A stretch of DNA of 64,000 nt from Inia geoffrensis. Lineage: Eukaryota; Chordata; Mammalia; Artiodactyla; Iniidae. The DNA is taken from contig CM070900.1 of the NCBI GenBank assembly GCA_036417435.1, positions 170,676,815 through 170,740,814 on the forward strand, in the 5' to 3' direction. This document shows, in pieces, positions 34,966 to 46,330 of this stretch. The number at the start of each line of letters is the position of its first letter. Position 1 is the first letter of the stretch. The notes under the pieces were generated by a model. That model was not told where the DNA came from and ran no database searches. It worked only from the letters and a program-made list of their open reading frames with translations. Position numbers and translations under genes: made by a program.

Positions 34966-35325
34966 TGCCCTAGAGAAAGACAAATGCTGTATTATTTCAC
35001 TTATATGTGGAATCTAAAAAAACAAAACAAATAAACAAACATAACAAATAGAAACAGAGTCATAGACACAGAGAACACGTGGTTGTCACTGGGGAGGGGG
35101 TTGGGTGGATGAGACAAAGAGGTGAAGGAGATTAGGAAGTATAAACTTCCAGTTACAAAATGAATGAGTCACAGGTATGAAAGGTATAGTGTGGGAAATA
35201 AAGGCAATAATTATGTAATACCTTTGTATGATGACAGATGGTAACTGGACTTATCATGGTTATTATTTTGAAATGTATAGAAATACTGAATCACTATATT
35301 GTGCACCAGGAAAAAAAAGACAGAA
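34966..35325 (+). mobile_element. Old L1 3' UTR fragment
   Basis: agacaaatgctgtattatttcac, ttatatgtggaatctaaaaaa, gtataaacttccagttac and tgaatcactatattgtgcacc follow the L1M 3' UTR order and end in an A-rich tail. Confidence 0.8.
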
Positions 35326-35439
35326 ATGCCCCTTTTTATGCTTCAGCAACAGCTTATGAATGCTCTTCACCATATTATGGTAACATTTGTTCATGAAGCA
35401 CAGTAAGCACTTCCAAGGTAAGGTTTATCTTTTTCATGT

Positions 35440-35515
35440 TCTTTAACCCATAGCACTTAGCATTAAATGACCAACCAAATATAGGCACTTTGAAAATATT
35501 TATGGAAGTAAACTG
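35440..35515 (+). mobile_element. L2 3'-tail fragment
   Basis: catagcacttagcattaaatgacc and gcactttgaaaatatttatgg resemble the L2 tail (agtgcctagcacatagtaggcactcaataaatatttgttg). It is short and diverged. Confidence 0.35.
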
Positions 35516-36565
35516 GCCAGACATATGTTTGGTCCTCTTCCCAATACATCACCTTATCACACATGCAAAATTACCTCAACATAGGAAATTGCTATGAAAT
35601 TTATTTTTCCAAAATAGCAGTGAGAAAAATATATTCTGCTTTAATGGATATTTGCCACTGATTGGTTTAAAAACTGAAATTTTTATCACAGTTGCACTAG
35701 AATGATGTCATATTCAGGTGGGGTCGAAGAAATAAGAAGCCCAAGAAAACTCTGAGATGAGAATAATGACCAAAGAAAGAATACTAAAATATCAATCAAT
35801 ATGAAAGAAAATCTTAAGTTTTTAAATGTATTCTAAATTTTTAAATGTATTCTTGGAAATAATTTAAAGATTGATCTGGTCATACTGCATTTTGCTGATG
35901 ACATTCATATCAAGCAGTACAATCAAAACTGTTCAGTGGTGTAGAAAAATCTCATAAAGCTACACATTGCATCTTCCTTACATTTGTATCTGAGAATAAC
36001 TGTTGATTTCTTTCTTTTATTTATATTTCATCTTTGTCAAATAATAAGGGTGAAGTAGATAGGGACAGAGACGAAGAAATATGTAAATACTAATAGACAG
36101 TAAGAACTCTATGCACAGTTCTTTAACTGAAAAACTGTTAGAAGAAACAACAAAACAACGCACTTACTAATTCCATGCCAGACTTTATGAGTAAGAAACA
36201 TAAATCATCCAAATAAGATTATATATATATATACACACATAATATGCAAGTCATATGGATATATATGAAATTAAATGGTAGAAGTGAAAAAATATGGAAA
36301 AATAGCATCTAAATAAAAACACGACTGAGCTATTGGAACTACTGACAACATAACCCAAATCTATTCTAAAGGAAATAAGAAAATCAAAACGTATTCCATT
36401 TAGAACATTTTCAGTGAATGACCTCATTTATGCTTACGCTCTACCTTATCCCTATTCTCACTCTTTGACTTACATGCTTTAAATTTTAATTGATATGTAT
36501 AAATTACATCATATCTGCATAGTGACTATTTGAGGTGGTAAAGGAAGGAAGCTACCTGCATTTAT
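35516..36565. other. Unassigned DNA
   Basis: Nothing recognised except a short (AT)n(AC)n run near 36220-36240. Confidence 0.4.
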
Positions 36566-36569
36566 GAAA

Positions 36570-36835
36570 TGTACAGAATAAACAAATGTATAGACATGTA
36601 GATTAGTGGTTGCCTAGGCTACAGAGACTTTAGAGATTGGGGAATGATTGCTAACAGGTATGGAGTTTCCTGAAATGAAGGTATTCTAAAATTAACATAG
36701 TGATTGCACAAATTTATAAATATAATAAAACAAATGAACTGTACAACTTTAAATGGGTGAACTGCTTGGTATGTATGAATTATATCTGTATAACTGTATG
36801 AAATAGTATGAATTATATTTCAGTAAAGCCTTTTT
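36570..36835 (+). mobile_element. Old L1 3' UTR fragment
   Basis: agattagtggttgcctaggct, gagtttcctgaaatgaagg, tgattgcacaaatttataaata and actgtacaactttaaatgggtgaa are in L1M 3' UTR order. Confidence 0.75.
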
Positions 36836-36880
36836 TTAATATCCACAATATCCCTATTTCTCTGAGATATTAAGCATCTG

Positions 36881-36953
36881 GCTCACATTTTCCTTTTCTT
36901 AGTTTTTTGTAAGCCACGCTCACATTTTCCTTTTCTTAGTTTTTTGTAAGCCA
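36881..36953. repeat. Perfect 36-bp direct tandem duplication
   Basis: Copies 36881-36916 and 36918-36953 are identical (gctcacattttcc...ttttttgtaagcca) with one base between them, a period of 37. Zero divergence over 36 bp implies a recent event, possibly still polymorphic. Confidence 0.95.
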
Positions 36954-38190
36954 TATTTACATGTATATGACACTCTGATCTTGTAATTCTTTAATCTTAT
37001 CGAGTACAGTGATTTTAATTTTTCCTGTAATGACCTGGCCAAGACAATAAATTCTTCATCACATCTATGAATGTTACATCTCAAAATTCATATCTTCTGA
37101 TCTTTTTAAAAAATATATCACAATGTTTTGCTTTTTCACTGGGATTGTTTTTCCTTTCTTTCTTTCCTTTTTGAAGTCCCTTTATCTTATTCATCACAGA
37201 GAAGCAGAGGACTGACGCTTACAAAACTATATGATAGAGGATCTTCTATTAATAAGAGAGGAGAATAGAAAGAGGAAGTAGTTAGGGGAGGAGAAGAGAG
37301 GATGAGGACGAGACCCAGAAGAATTTAGAGCTTGTGACCCTAGCTTTCTCTGTAAGTGAAAATCCCTTATGAGGAATCAAGAGTGGTAAATATGTTACAT
37401 ATGTTTGAATGGCCTTCCAATTAATGTGGATTACTTCTTTTTTTTCCCGAAATATAACCTGAAGTTAGTGCATGCTAATTAAGGTAGAGATCTTATTGGA
37501 CTTATATAATAATTCACAAATGGTTGATGGCATTGACAGATGTCTAACAAAGTGTCTAGTCAAGTTCTTCATAAAAAGTAATGGGAAAACTAAAGAGAAT
37601 TTGGGGAATTTCATGAAGTTTAAGGGAACCTAACAATGAGGTGAAGCACCAGGGACAAACAACAAGAGGGAGCCATTACCACCATGGGGTTAAGGTACAA
37701 GGAAGGGAGACATGTGACAAAAGTCAGGGGAAACAGAAATGTAAAAATGGAGCTTCCAAGAGGGGCTGCTGCTATAGAAGAATGCAGCCACTGGCCAAAC
37801 CTTGCTTAGACAGGGAGGATGGGGCAAAGGGGAATTATGTAAACTCCCTTGCCCCTTGCATTCTGACCTCTTGCTGGTGCAACTCACTGGCTGATTACAA
37901 CTTAAAAATACATGGAAAGGGAATCTAGAGAATATGTTTCAAAGATGTCAGCCTCTAGGGGAATACATCGCAGCAGATGAATAGAGAATCTAGGAAGCCT
38001 TAACAGATGATGAATTAAATGTAGTGGCCCCACTCACCCCAGCATATGAAATAGGCACCTCAATACGGGGATGTAGAAACAGTGCAGCAACCACTTAACT
38101 AGAAAAGTCCTGGGGTAAGAATAAGAAAATCACAGAGGGCCATTGCATACAGATGGGTATAGACATCAAATATTAAACATGCATAGAGAC
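36954..38190. other. Unassigned DNA
   Basis: No clear feature. The stretch 37600-37930 is less A+T-rich than its surroundings and is open for 95 codons on +, without a recognised domain. It may be an old repeat that I cannot name. Confidence 0.35.
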
Positions 38191-38220
38191 ATTAAAAAAA
38201 AAAAAAAAAAAAAGGACTGT

Positions 38221-38577
38221 GCTTCCCTGGTGGTGCAGTGGGTAAGAATCTGCCTGCCAAAGCAGGGGACAGACACAGTTTCAATCCCTGGTCCGGGAAG
38301 ATTCCACATGCCGCAGAGCAACTAAGCCCACGCACCACAATAAGTGAGCCTGAGCTCTAGCACCCACAAGCCACAACTACTGAGCCCACGTGACACAACT
38401 ACTGAAGCCCACGTGCCTAGAGCCCGTGCTCCACAATGTGAAGCCACCGCAATGAGAAGCTCACACACCGCAACAAAGAGTAGTCCATGCTCGCCGCAAC
38501 TAGAGAAAGCCCACGTGCAGCAACGAAGACCCAATGCAGCCAAAAATAAATAACTAAAATTAAAATTTAAAAAAATA
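38221..38577 (+). mobile_element. Long CHR-1-type SINE
   Basis: About 355 bp: tRNA-like head (gcttccctggtggtgcagtggg), B box (tttcaatccctgg), then tandem modules of the agcccacgtg...cacaactactga type. The end is gcagccaaaaataaataac. A 20-base A run lies immediately upstream (38192-38213), so the target duplication is probably A-rich and cannot be fixed. Confidence 0.88.
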
Positions 38578-38861
38578 GCACAAGGTAGGACAAATAATGT
38601 TTTAATGGGCATGGATCCTGGGCACCTAAGCACCAGATTATAGTATAATCTTAAACCTGAGATTAGTGGAGCACCAAAGAGCAACATGCTGACCCAAGAT
38701 CACTAAGTAGCTATGTAAGTCTGCAGCCAGATGCCTTCATGAGAATTGGTCTTCATAGACAGTTTGAGCTAAAATTGACTAAATATGCACCCACATAAAC
38801 ATAAATTAATTGGAGGTCATTTTAAACCAGAAGAATTGTTATATGTTTAAACATGTGTTTA
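38578..38861. other. Unassigned DNA
   Basis: Nothing recognised. Confidence 0.4.
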
Positions 38862-38906
38862 AAAAAAAATATATATATATATATGTTTAAAAATATATAT
38901 ATACAC
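38862..38906. repeat. (AT)n self-complementary tract
   Basis: Two AT runs separated by gtttaaaa. It is nearly palindromic, so it is cruciform-prone and likely length-variable. Confidence 0.8.
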
Positions 38907-38979
38907 ATACTGGGTATAAGATGCTACAGAAAACCCGAACGAACTTTTTGGCCAAGACTATGTATATAAAATGTCTATC

Positions 38980-39026
38980 CTCCCTCCCTCCCTCCCTCCC
39001 TCCCTCTTGTTTGTTTGTTTGTTTTT
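38980..39026. repeat. (TCCC)n followed by (TTTG)n
   Basis: Six TCCC units precede the SINE. The (TTTG)n run at about 39008-39026 is the evolved A tail of the minus-strand SINE. Confidence 0.85.
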
Positions 39027-39218
39027 GTGGTACGTGGGCCTTTCACTGTTGTGGCCTCTCCTGTTGCGGAGCACAGGCTCCAGACATGCAGGCTCAGCGG
39101 CCATGGCTCACGGGCCCAGCCGCTCCACGGCATGTGGGATCTTCCCGGACCGGGGCACGAACCCATGTCCCCTGCATCGGCAGGCAGACTCTCAACCACT
39201 GCACCACCAGGGAAGCCC
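39007..39218 (-). mobile_element. CHR-2-type SINE
   Basis: Full minus-strand body from gtacgtgggcc to gggaagccc with a (TTTG)n tail. The right flank cctccttc and the (TCCC)n on the left may be remnants of the target duplication, but the simple repeat hides the exact site. Confidence 0.92.
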
Positions 39219-39455
39219 CCTCCTTCACTTTTTATTCTGTTTTCCTTGTACCACTTGTCTATGCCCTTCCAGGCTTTTAGCTTTCTAAGATCTAGCAGTG
39301 TTAGGGATGCTAATCCAGAGCAATCTCTTCTTCCAGATATTGGCCTGTATATCTTGCCTTTCAGTGACATCCCTCTCTTTAACCTGAAATTCTATCTCCT
39401 CAAATATTTTGTGTTAAATAAAAATCTGTGCATCATCTAATTACATGATGTTATA

Positions 39456-39592
39456 GTGAGAGTCTAGTCACATAGAGGTTATAGGTTAGATGACTTGCTC
39501 AAACTCATAAACTGGTAAGTGGCAGAGCAAGAAAGGCCATCTGGCCATGTGCCTGAGAACCAGTCTCATGTCCTTTCCCTTAGGTAACCCTT
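39456..39592 (+). mobile_element. MIR element
   Basis: gttagatgacttgctcaaactcataaactggtaagtggcagagcaag is the conserved MIR core with modest change, followed by gagaaccagtctcatgtcctttccc. Confidence 0.8.
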
Positions 39593-39599
39593 ATTCTTT

Positions 39600-40060
39600 T
39601 TACAAGAACATTATTCATAACATATTAATATTTTAATTCAGTTACTTTCTTAAATTTCTACTTTTAGAAATAAAGATGACTTCTTCTATTATATGCCATA
39701 ATTTTCAACCTTGCAATTTAATATATACAGTTAAAAAACATAATTTTTATGTGTGGATATATTACCCCAAATTATTTTATTGTCATCAATATCTCAAGTT
39801 CCTTTTTATTTTTAGAGAAAGTCACAATTCGCTGTTAAGTTTCCAGTATATCTAAGAATGTAATATGTGTCTAAATCTTTTTCTGTAACATTAGTGCAGT
39901 GGATGAAATAATGCTTTGTTTCTCAAATAAAATATACAAACTGTATTCTGAAATTAATTTATTGATGGAGGTTGAATTTCTCTCCATAATAAACAGTTTG
40001 ATTTACTTATTCTTTTATTTGAAACTGGACAGCAATATTTCTGAAAATGTATTCCATAAA
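39600..40060. other. Unassigned A+T-rich DNA
   Basis: Nothing recognised. Confidence 0.4.
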
Positions 40061-40063
40061 AAA

Positions 40064-40200
40064 TTATCAGATTGCTGGGCTCTAACCAGAGATTTTAATT
40101 CAGTAGGTTTGGAGGGAGGCCAGAGAATCTGCCTGTCTAACAAGTTCCCAGGTGTAAGTGATGCTGCTAGTCCAGGCACCTTGTGTTATGAACCAATACT
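40064..40200 (+). mobile_element. MER20-like hAT-Charlie fragment
   Basis: cagattgctgggctctaacc, gattttaattcagtaggttt, gagaatctgcctgtctaacaagttcccaggtg and gatgctgctagtccagg are the ordered core of MER20. The left terminal repeat is missing. Confidence 0.75.
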
Positions 40201-40203
40201 GTA

Positions 40204-40760
40204 AGGGTAGCCATATATTACATGGTTACTCCTTTAAGTGAAAATGCAGTTGTGCTATTTCTCCTTATTTAATGTTCTAAAGAATACTTTTCATATTGAT
40301 TCATGCAATAGTAGGAAAATGCTAATTTGAATTGCCCAGATTTTATTATTGAATCAATCTTTCTGTAGATAAATTCATAGCTAAAAGTATAAACATACAA
40401 AAACTCATACATACACTCACACATGTGTGTGTGTATCCCTTTAAAAAGTCTTATAGACACCTTCAAGGAATATTTTCCAATGTAATGATATAATGTTAGG
40501 CAAACATGAATAAAGACAAATGCATTGGGTATTACACAAAATATTAACTTGATTTTGAGCTCCTTAATGTTAGGGGCACTGTCTTTGTTTTCCCCTATTA
40601 TATGTCAAGGGTACAGTTCTGTCATTTTTACTGGAAAAAGATATATTTGTTCTTCTAATGGTACCAGTACCTTCTATCTTCCTTTGGAATTAAATTGTTC
40701 CTCACTATAAACAGACAGGTTGGGATAATTAATTAAATTTTTATACTCCCCACACCAAGT
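40204..40760. other. Unassigned DNA
   Basis: Nothing recognised apart from a short TG run near 40422-40434. Confidence 0.4.
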
Positions 40761-40765
40761 GGAGG

Positions 40766-40770
<5 letters not shown>

Positions 40771-40796
<26 letters not shown>

Positions 40797-40988
40797 GCGG
40801 TACGCGGGCCTCTCACTGTTGTGGCCTCTCCCGTTGCGGAGCACAGGCTCCGGACGCTCAGGCTCAGTGGCCATGGCTCACGGGCCCAGCTGCTCTGCGG
40901 CATGTGGGATCTTCCCGGACCAGGGCACGAACCTGTGTCCCCTGCATCAGCAGGCGGACTCTCAACCACTGCGCCACCAGGGAAGCCC
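40771..40988 (-). mobile_element. CHR-2-type SINE
   Basis: Minus-strand full body with a T run of about 26 bases and CpG-rich text (gcggtacgcgggcc). A short duplication GAGAAA is at 40765-40770 and 40989-40994. Confidence 0.93.
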
Positions 40989-40994
40989 GAGAAA

Positions 40995-41545
40995 AGATTT
41001 TTTATTCAGTAGTTGACTTTATTTTCTCAGGGCAGGTTTAGGCTCACAAAAAAACTGAGGAATGTACGGTGATTTCCTATATACCTCCTTTCCCTGCACA
41101 TGCATAGCCTCCACTGTTATCAGCATCCCCCACCACTGGTACATTCCTTACAGTTGGTGAACCTACACTGATAACATCATATTCACCCAAAGTCCATAGT
41201 TTACATTACAGTTCACTCCTGGTGTATTATAGTATATTCTATGTGTTTGGACAAATGTATAATGACATATCAATAATTATGGTATTGTAGGGAGTATTTT
41301 CACTGCCTTAAAAATCCTCTATGCTCTGCCTATTCATTCTCACCATTGAATCCCTGGCAACCACTGGTCTTTGTATTGTTTTGATAGTTTTGCCTTTTCC
41401 TGAATAAGATATGGTTGGGATCATACAGTATGTAACCTTTTAGAATTGGCTTCTTAACTTAGTAATATGCATTTACATTTCCTCTATGTCTTTTTATTCA
41501 TAAAAACCTTTTAAAAGCTCATTTCTTTTAGTGCTGGATAATATT
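40995..41545 (-). mobile_element. Old L1 3' UTR (first of two)
   Basis: Antisense order: gcaggtttaggctcaca, gatttcctatatacctcc, catcccccaccactggtacattcc, ccaaagtccatagtttacat, ctggcaaccactggtcttt, taatatgcatttac. All are typical of an L1M 3' UTR. Confidence 0.8.
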
Positions 41546-41695
41546 CGAATGATTATATAAATGGAATCATACAATATTTCCCTTTTGCATCTGTGTTATT
41601 TCACTAAGCATAATATCTTTAAGGCTCATTTACATTGTAGCATATATTAGAATTTAATTCCTTTTTAAGGCTGAATAATATTCCATTGTACTTTT

Positions 41696-42038
41696 TGTTT
41701 GTTTGTTTTAATTTATTTAGTTTTACTTTATTTATTTTTGGCTGCATTGGGTCTTCATTGCTGCACGCAGGCTTTCTCTAGTTGTGACGAGCAGAGGCTA
41801 TATTCTTCGTTGCGGTGCAGAGGCTTCTCATTGTGGTGGCTTCTCTTGTTATGGAGCACAGGCTCTAAGCACACAGGCTCAGTAGTGTGGCTTGCAGGCT
41901 CTAGACAGCAGGCTCAGTAGTTGTGGCACATGGGCTTAGTTGCTCTGCGGCATGTGGGATCTTCCCGGACTAGGGCTTGAACCCGTGTCCCCTGAATTGG
42001 CAGGTGGATTCTTAACCACTGTGCCATGAGGGAAGCCC
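41696..42038 (-). mobile_element. Long CHR-1-type SINE
   Basis: About 340 bp on the minus strand, with an A+T-rich tail at the left, ggctgcattgggtcttc, repeated modules (gtggcttgcaggctc, gttgtggcacatggg) and the tRNA-like head ending gggaagccc. An exact 14-bp duplication TCCATTGTACTTTT is at 41682-41695 and 42039-42052. Confidence 0.93.
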
Positions 42039-42125
42039 TCCATTGTACTTTTATACTAACTTTTGTTTAGCCACTCATCCATCAACAGCCATTTGTTTTT
42101 TTTCTACATTTGGCAATTGTGAATA

Positions 42126-43028
42126 CAGTAAGTCCCCTACATATGAAAATGTTCCATTCAGAGAGTGCGTTTGTGAGTCCAATTTGTTCATAGGTCCAAC
42201 AAAGTTAGCCTAGGTACCCAACTAACACAATCGGCTATATAGTACTTTACTGTAGTAAGTTTATAATACTTTTCACATAAATAATACATGAAAAACAAAC
42301 AAACACAAAAAATAAAGAAAACATTTTTAGCCTTACAGTACAGTACCTTGCAAAGTACAGCAGTACAGTACAACAGCTGGCATCCAGGGGCTGGCATCGA
42401 GTGAACAGGCAAGAAGAGTTACTGACTGGAGGAGGGAGAGGAGGTGAGAGATGGTAGAGCTGAAGGATCGTCAGCAATAGGAAACGGAGGGAAAGCCACA
42501 ATTTCACTCGCGCCTGATGCTGATGGCACAGGTTCTGGTTCCCTGCTGGATTCGATTCTATTTACCCTTTTCAGAAAATGATCCAATGTTGTCTGGGTAG
42601 TAGCTCTTTTTTTCTCGTCACAGATGACACAGTAGCACTGGATTGCATTCTGAACGGCTGTTGCAATCTTCATGTACCGTTCTACATCCGGGTCCAGTGC
42701 TTCAAAAACTAACAGTGCCTCCTCAAATAAAGAAAATGCCCTTGCCATTTCCTGCGTCATGAAGGTCTTCGGTTCTTCAGCAGTACCAGCTTCATCACTG
42801 CTGCTTTTATGCTTGCTTCTGGAATCCTGGGCTTGAGATAAAGATACTGTACTACTGTACGCTATACAGTACTGTGCAGTACACAAAAGCACAGCCACTA
42901 CTAGAGGATGCACGCATGTGACAATGTACACCAGACACATGAACTAACTTACTTGATTGGACACAAGAACGCATGTTTGCCTCTTTGAAATTTCAAAACT
43001 TGAAGGTTTGTATGTGGGGGACTTACTG
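42126..43028 (-). mobile_element. Tigger-family (Tc1/mariner) DNA transposon, internally deleted
   Basis: A 903-bp element with terminal inverted repeats of about 22 bp. The left end is CAGTAAGTCCCCTACATA and the right end, reversed, is CAGTAAGTCCCCCACATA. The flank is TA at 42124-42125 and CA (decayed TA) at 43029-43030, and the host L1 reads straight through across the site. It carries the tail of a Tigger transposase on the minus strand but no DNA-binding or catalytic domain, so it is a deletion derivative needing transposase in trans. About 17 CpGs survive in 903 bp, against a CpG-poor background, suggesting a relatively late insertion. Confidence 0.88.
42419..42940 (-). pseudogene. Tigger transposase C-terminal remnant, 173 codons open
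   Basis: An uninterrupted frame from 42940 to the TAA at 42419-42421. Residues from about 68 onward (MARAFSLFEEALLVFEALDP, VQNAIQCYCVICDEKK, TLDHFLKRVNRIESS, SASGASEIVAFPPFP, SALPSLTSSPSSSQ) resemble the tail of Tigger/pogo-type transposases after the DDE catalytic domain, including the Ser/Pro-rich end. The first 35 or so residues are hydrophobic and probably come from reading the element's terminal non-coding part. No CENP-B-like helix-turn-helix and no DDE residues are present, so it cannot cut DNA. Transcription is not indicated. The alternative of a captured host exon is less likely, because the frame sits wholly between the inverted repeats. Confidence 0.72.
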
Positions 43029-43140
43029 CAATATTGCTATGAACATTGTTTTACAAATATCTCTTTGAATTCCTATTTTTAATTATTTTGGAGTATATAC
43101 CTTGAAATGAGCTTGTCCTTTTAAATTTTCTAATATGTTC

Positions 43141-45950
43141 ACCTCAAGCCACAAATTTCATGAAGTAGATAATCAGAATAAATTAGAATAAATCTAATCT
43201 TGAATGACTTTTTTCTTTGCTTTTTTAAAAGAAATATTAATCATATAATAGTTCTGAAGCCTATGTTGCTACTAGGTGACGAGAACTTCCCCCAAAATAC
43301 ATAGGATTTTGTTATATATATTGTTTCTCCTTGAACTGCATGGGAAATTTAGTTAAGCAGATTTAATTATTAAAGTTCTTACTTCTTTCGAGTTTGAACA
43401 TATTTTCTTTATTAAAAAATCATGACATTTAATGAAAATTAATGGATGAATTTGTCCATGTAAAATACTAATAATGCACAAAGATTTTAAAACTCTGGTA
43501 ACATATGATATTTCAACTTGCCTATTTTCATAAAATGTATCTATTGCATATAAAACACTATATTGGCTATTGTGAAAGAAATAAAGTGGTTCAATTGCAG
43601 ACAAACTCTTGAGAAACTACAAGAAAAGCAGACTGTGAACGTTTCCTTTTCAAGTTATTTTTATCGAAGTTCTTTTCTTTTCTTTTCTTTTATTATATAC
43701 AGGCAAATGGCAGATTCTTTTTTCCTACAAAGAATAGGTAAGATTTCAATATCTGGTAATGGTGGATCAGATCACTGAGACCAATTCTACTGAAGGCAAT
43801 TAAGAAACCTGGACAATATAGATATTTTAAAAATTGCTTGTAGTCCTCAAAGAGCTAACAAAATTGCTCAGAATGTCTAGGCCATCTTCCCAGGGAAGAA
43901 AAAAACATATATTCTGAGATGAGTCTAGCATTTAGAACTTTTTTTCCCCAGTGTACATTTGCCTTTTATGAAAGAGGCAGCAGACAACCTGAGATGTGCC
44001 TTTATGAGCCTCACAGGAATATGAGAGCAAAATTTGGAGCCCAGACTTGTTCATGCAGGGGTATCTGCTAATCCCCACTCCCAAACCCTTTATTTTGTGA
44101 CCCTGAAAGAGTCTGGCACAAATTTTCCAAAAACATTTGAATTACTTTAACTCTTGAAATTAAAATATCATGACCTTGGTTTATTAATGGCCTGAGATTC
44201 CTGGAATAAGCAAATACATTATATCAGAAGGAAAATAACATCTTATTAGTATTCAATACTTGGAAACATATTTTAAATGCACTTCCCACACCCTTTCTAA
44301 GTGACTGGGCCTATGAGGAGAAATAAAATTTTGAATAACAACCAGCAAGACTAACGGTCAATAGAAATAGACCTGTAGGGGTTTCAGATACCGGAGTTAT
44401 AGAGGAGATAAAATATGAAATGAAGATTTTGTTAGGTGACTGAAACATAAAAGAGCACAGCAATATCTTAAAAATGAATTATTTTTGATATTAATAATAA
44501 AATAAAAAATTCTTATCTTGAAATAGAGGTGTTATGGAAACAAAATCTGAATGAAAGTTTGAGAGCAATCCAGCACCAATGGGAATCCTAAAGTCAGACA
44601 TAGCAAAGATAAAATGTCATAGCGACAACTTTAAACAACAGAGAGGAATGAAGGGCAATAGAAATGAAAACCATGTCAGTAAATTTAAATTAATTATGAC
44701 TGCCTAACAGTATTCTGTGGAAATTAAATATTTAGTATTGAAATACAGAATGACAATGACATATTAATTGAATAGGGTGAACTAGATATAAATTTTTCAT
44801 GGCCCTTGCATTATTCTGGAAAAAAAGGGAATGTACTAACTAGCACTGGGCTTGACAAATTGGAAATACATGTTTAATAATAAAAAGAATAAACAGATAA
44901 TTGTAAAAAGGTATGTAACTTGCAGGCCAATAGAGGAGACATGATATAATAACTATTCATAACTTATAAACTATAGAAACAGGAGAAATAATTGCTCTAT
45001 CAATTTATCTACACTCATGCATTACAAAACTAAGAGATGAAAATTTAGAATTATAGTTGCTTTTCACAGAACAAACTATTCAAATAACTAGCCAACTCAC
45101 TTTTATATCCTACTTTAAACTGCTCTAGAAAACACAAAGTTATTATCTTTACTAGATATAAATTGCTTAGTCAAAACTAGGTGATTATATTCCATATTTT
45201 TTTTCACACATATATGGGTTACATGATATTTAATATAGTATACACATTTCCACATAAAATAAAGTATATGAAATATGTTAGATATTTATATCATATATAT
45301 TGATATAATCAATATCAATTGATTAATTATATAAATTATCTATACATAATAGTCTCTTTTTGTTGAGAAAAACTGTCCACCAAAATAACTGCAGGACACC
45401 CAGAATTCCAAACAAATTTGTTTCTTTAATTTTGCTAGGAACTGGAATAAAAAATATCAAGGAATCAGTGTGATGTCTGATATTAAAAAACTTGAAATTG
45501 CTTGTTCTATTTGTACAAAATAAATCTTGACTCATTGATTAATATAGACTTTTCATTAATTGCTATAATAAAAGATGAAACTGAAGCACTAGAGTAATAA
45601 AGCAATTGCTAAAAAGTAATTTTCAGAATATAGTGGATAATTTTCTCTTTTAGGACACTTTGACCAAAGCTGCGGTTTGTGCCATTTTATCTAGCATTTG
45701 AGAGACCAGCATTTTTGATTCTTACTTTATGTATTTGGTTGCATATTTAGCTGTTCTCCATGCCAGAAATCAGCACTCCATATATCCAAATATCCCATTA
45801 TCAAGAAGTTGAAGGAATAAATAGGACTTTCTCGTGTCTCACTGAAAGCTTAGTATCTCTGCTTCCTTGACTAAATATTTTAATCTTCAATAGTGTAATT
45901 AACAAAGCAAACTATGAGTTATAGCTGCCAGTATAAAGTGCTCAAATTCT
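43141..45950. other. Unassigned A+T-rich DNA, 2.8 kb
   Basis: No repeat family or exon recognised. A (TTTTC)n tract lies at about 43668-43693, and AT palindromes at 45280-45340. Confidence 0.4.
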
Positions 45951-45954
45951 GGAC

Positions 45955-46330
45955 AATCACAATCCAGCCCCCACCTCCATTTCTTTATATATATTGCTCT
46001 GGCCAAGGTCAACAGTGTCCTATATGCATCTAAATTCAATGGCACTTTTGGGTTCCTACATTATCTGAATTTTCAGCAATAATCAACAATGCTTACAACT
46101 TCTTCCATATCAAAACATTCTCATTCCTGTCTTTGACAACCTAAGTAACAGTTTTTCTCTCTGGATGACAAAAATGCTTCTCTCTGAATGAATTCTTTCT
46201 CTAACCCCAATGCATGAGACAGTGTCCAGACACACAGTGCCATCAATCAATCAATTCATACATGCATACATGTATACAGTAGTTTCTGAAAGAATGAAGG
46301 AATGAATAAATAAATGAATTTAAGTAACTT
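45955..46330 (+). mobile_element. L2 LINE fragment
   Basis: ttgctctggccaaggtcaacagtgtcc, catctaaattcaatggcac and tgaattttcagcaataatcaacaatgc match the L2 ORF end (cttgtcaaggtcaccaatgacc...aatccaatgg...). The stretch ends with an L2-like tail (acacagtgccatcaatcaatcaattc...gaatgaataaataaatgaa). Confidence 0.6.

Larger units (their letters stand above)
41546..43140 (-). mobile_element. Old L1 3' UTR hosting two later insertions
   Basis: Antisense L1 pieces at 41546-41695, 42039-42125 and 43031-43140 are colinear: aatggaatcatacaatatttcc, ggctgaataatattccattgtac, then gccactcatccatcaaca and tttggcaattgtgaa, then attgctatgaacattgttttacaaatatctctttgaattcc. The CHR-1 SINE and the Tigger element interrupt it, so both are younger than this L1. 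Confidence 0.82.

Noticed and set aside
37641..37928. 95-codon frame as coding
   Set aside because: No recognisable domain. The region may be an old repeat of unknown type.
42419..42940. Domesticated host gene from the Tigger transposase
   Set aside because: Only the tail is present, wholly inside a deleted transposon, with no promoter, exon or catalytic domain evidence. It is retained as a question and not as a gene call.
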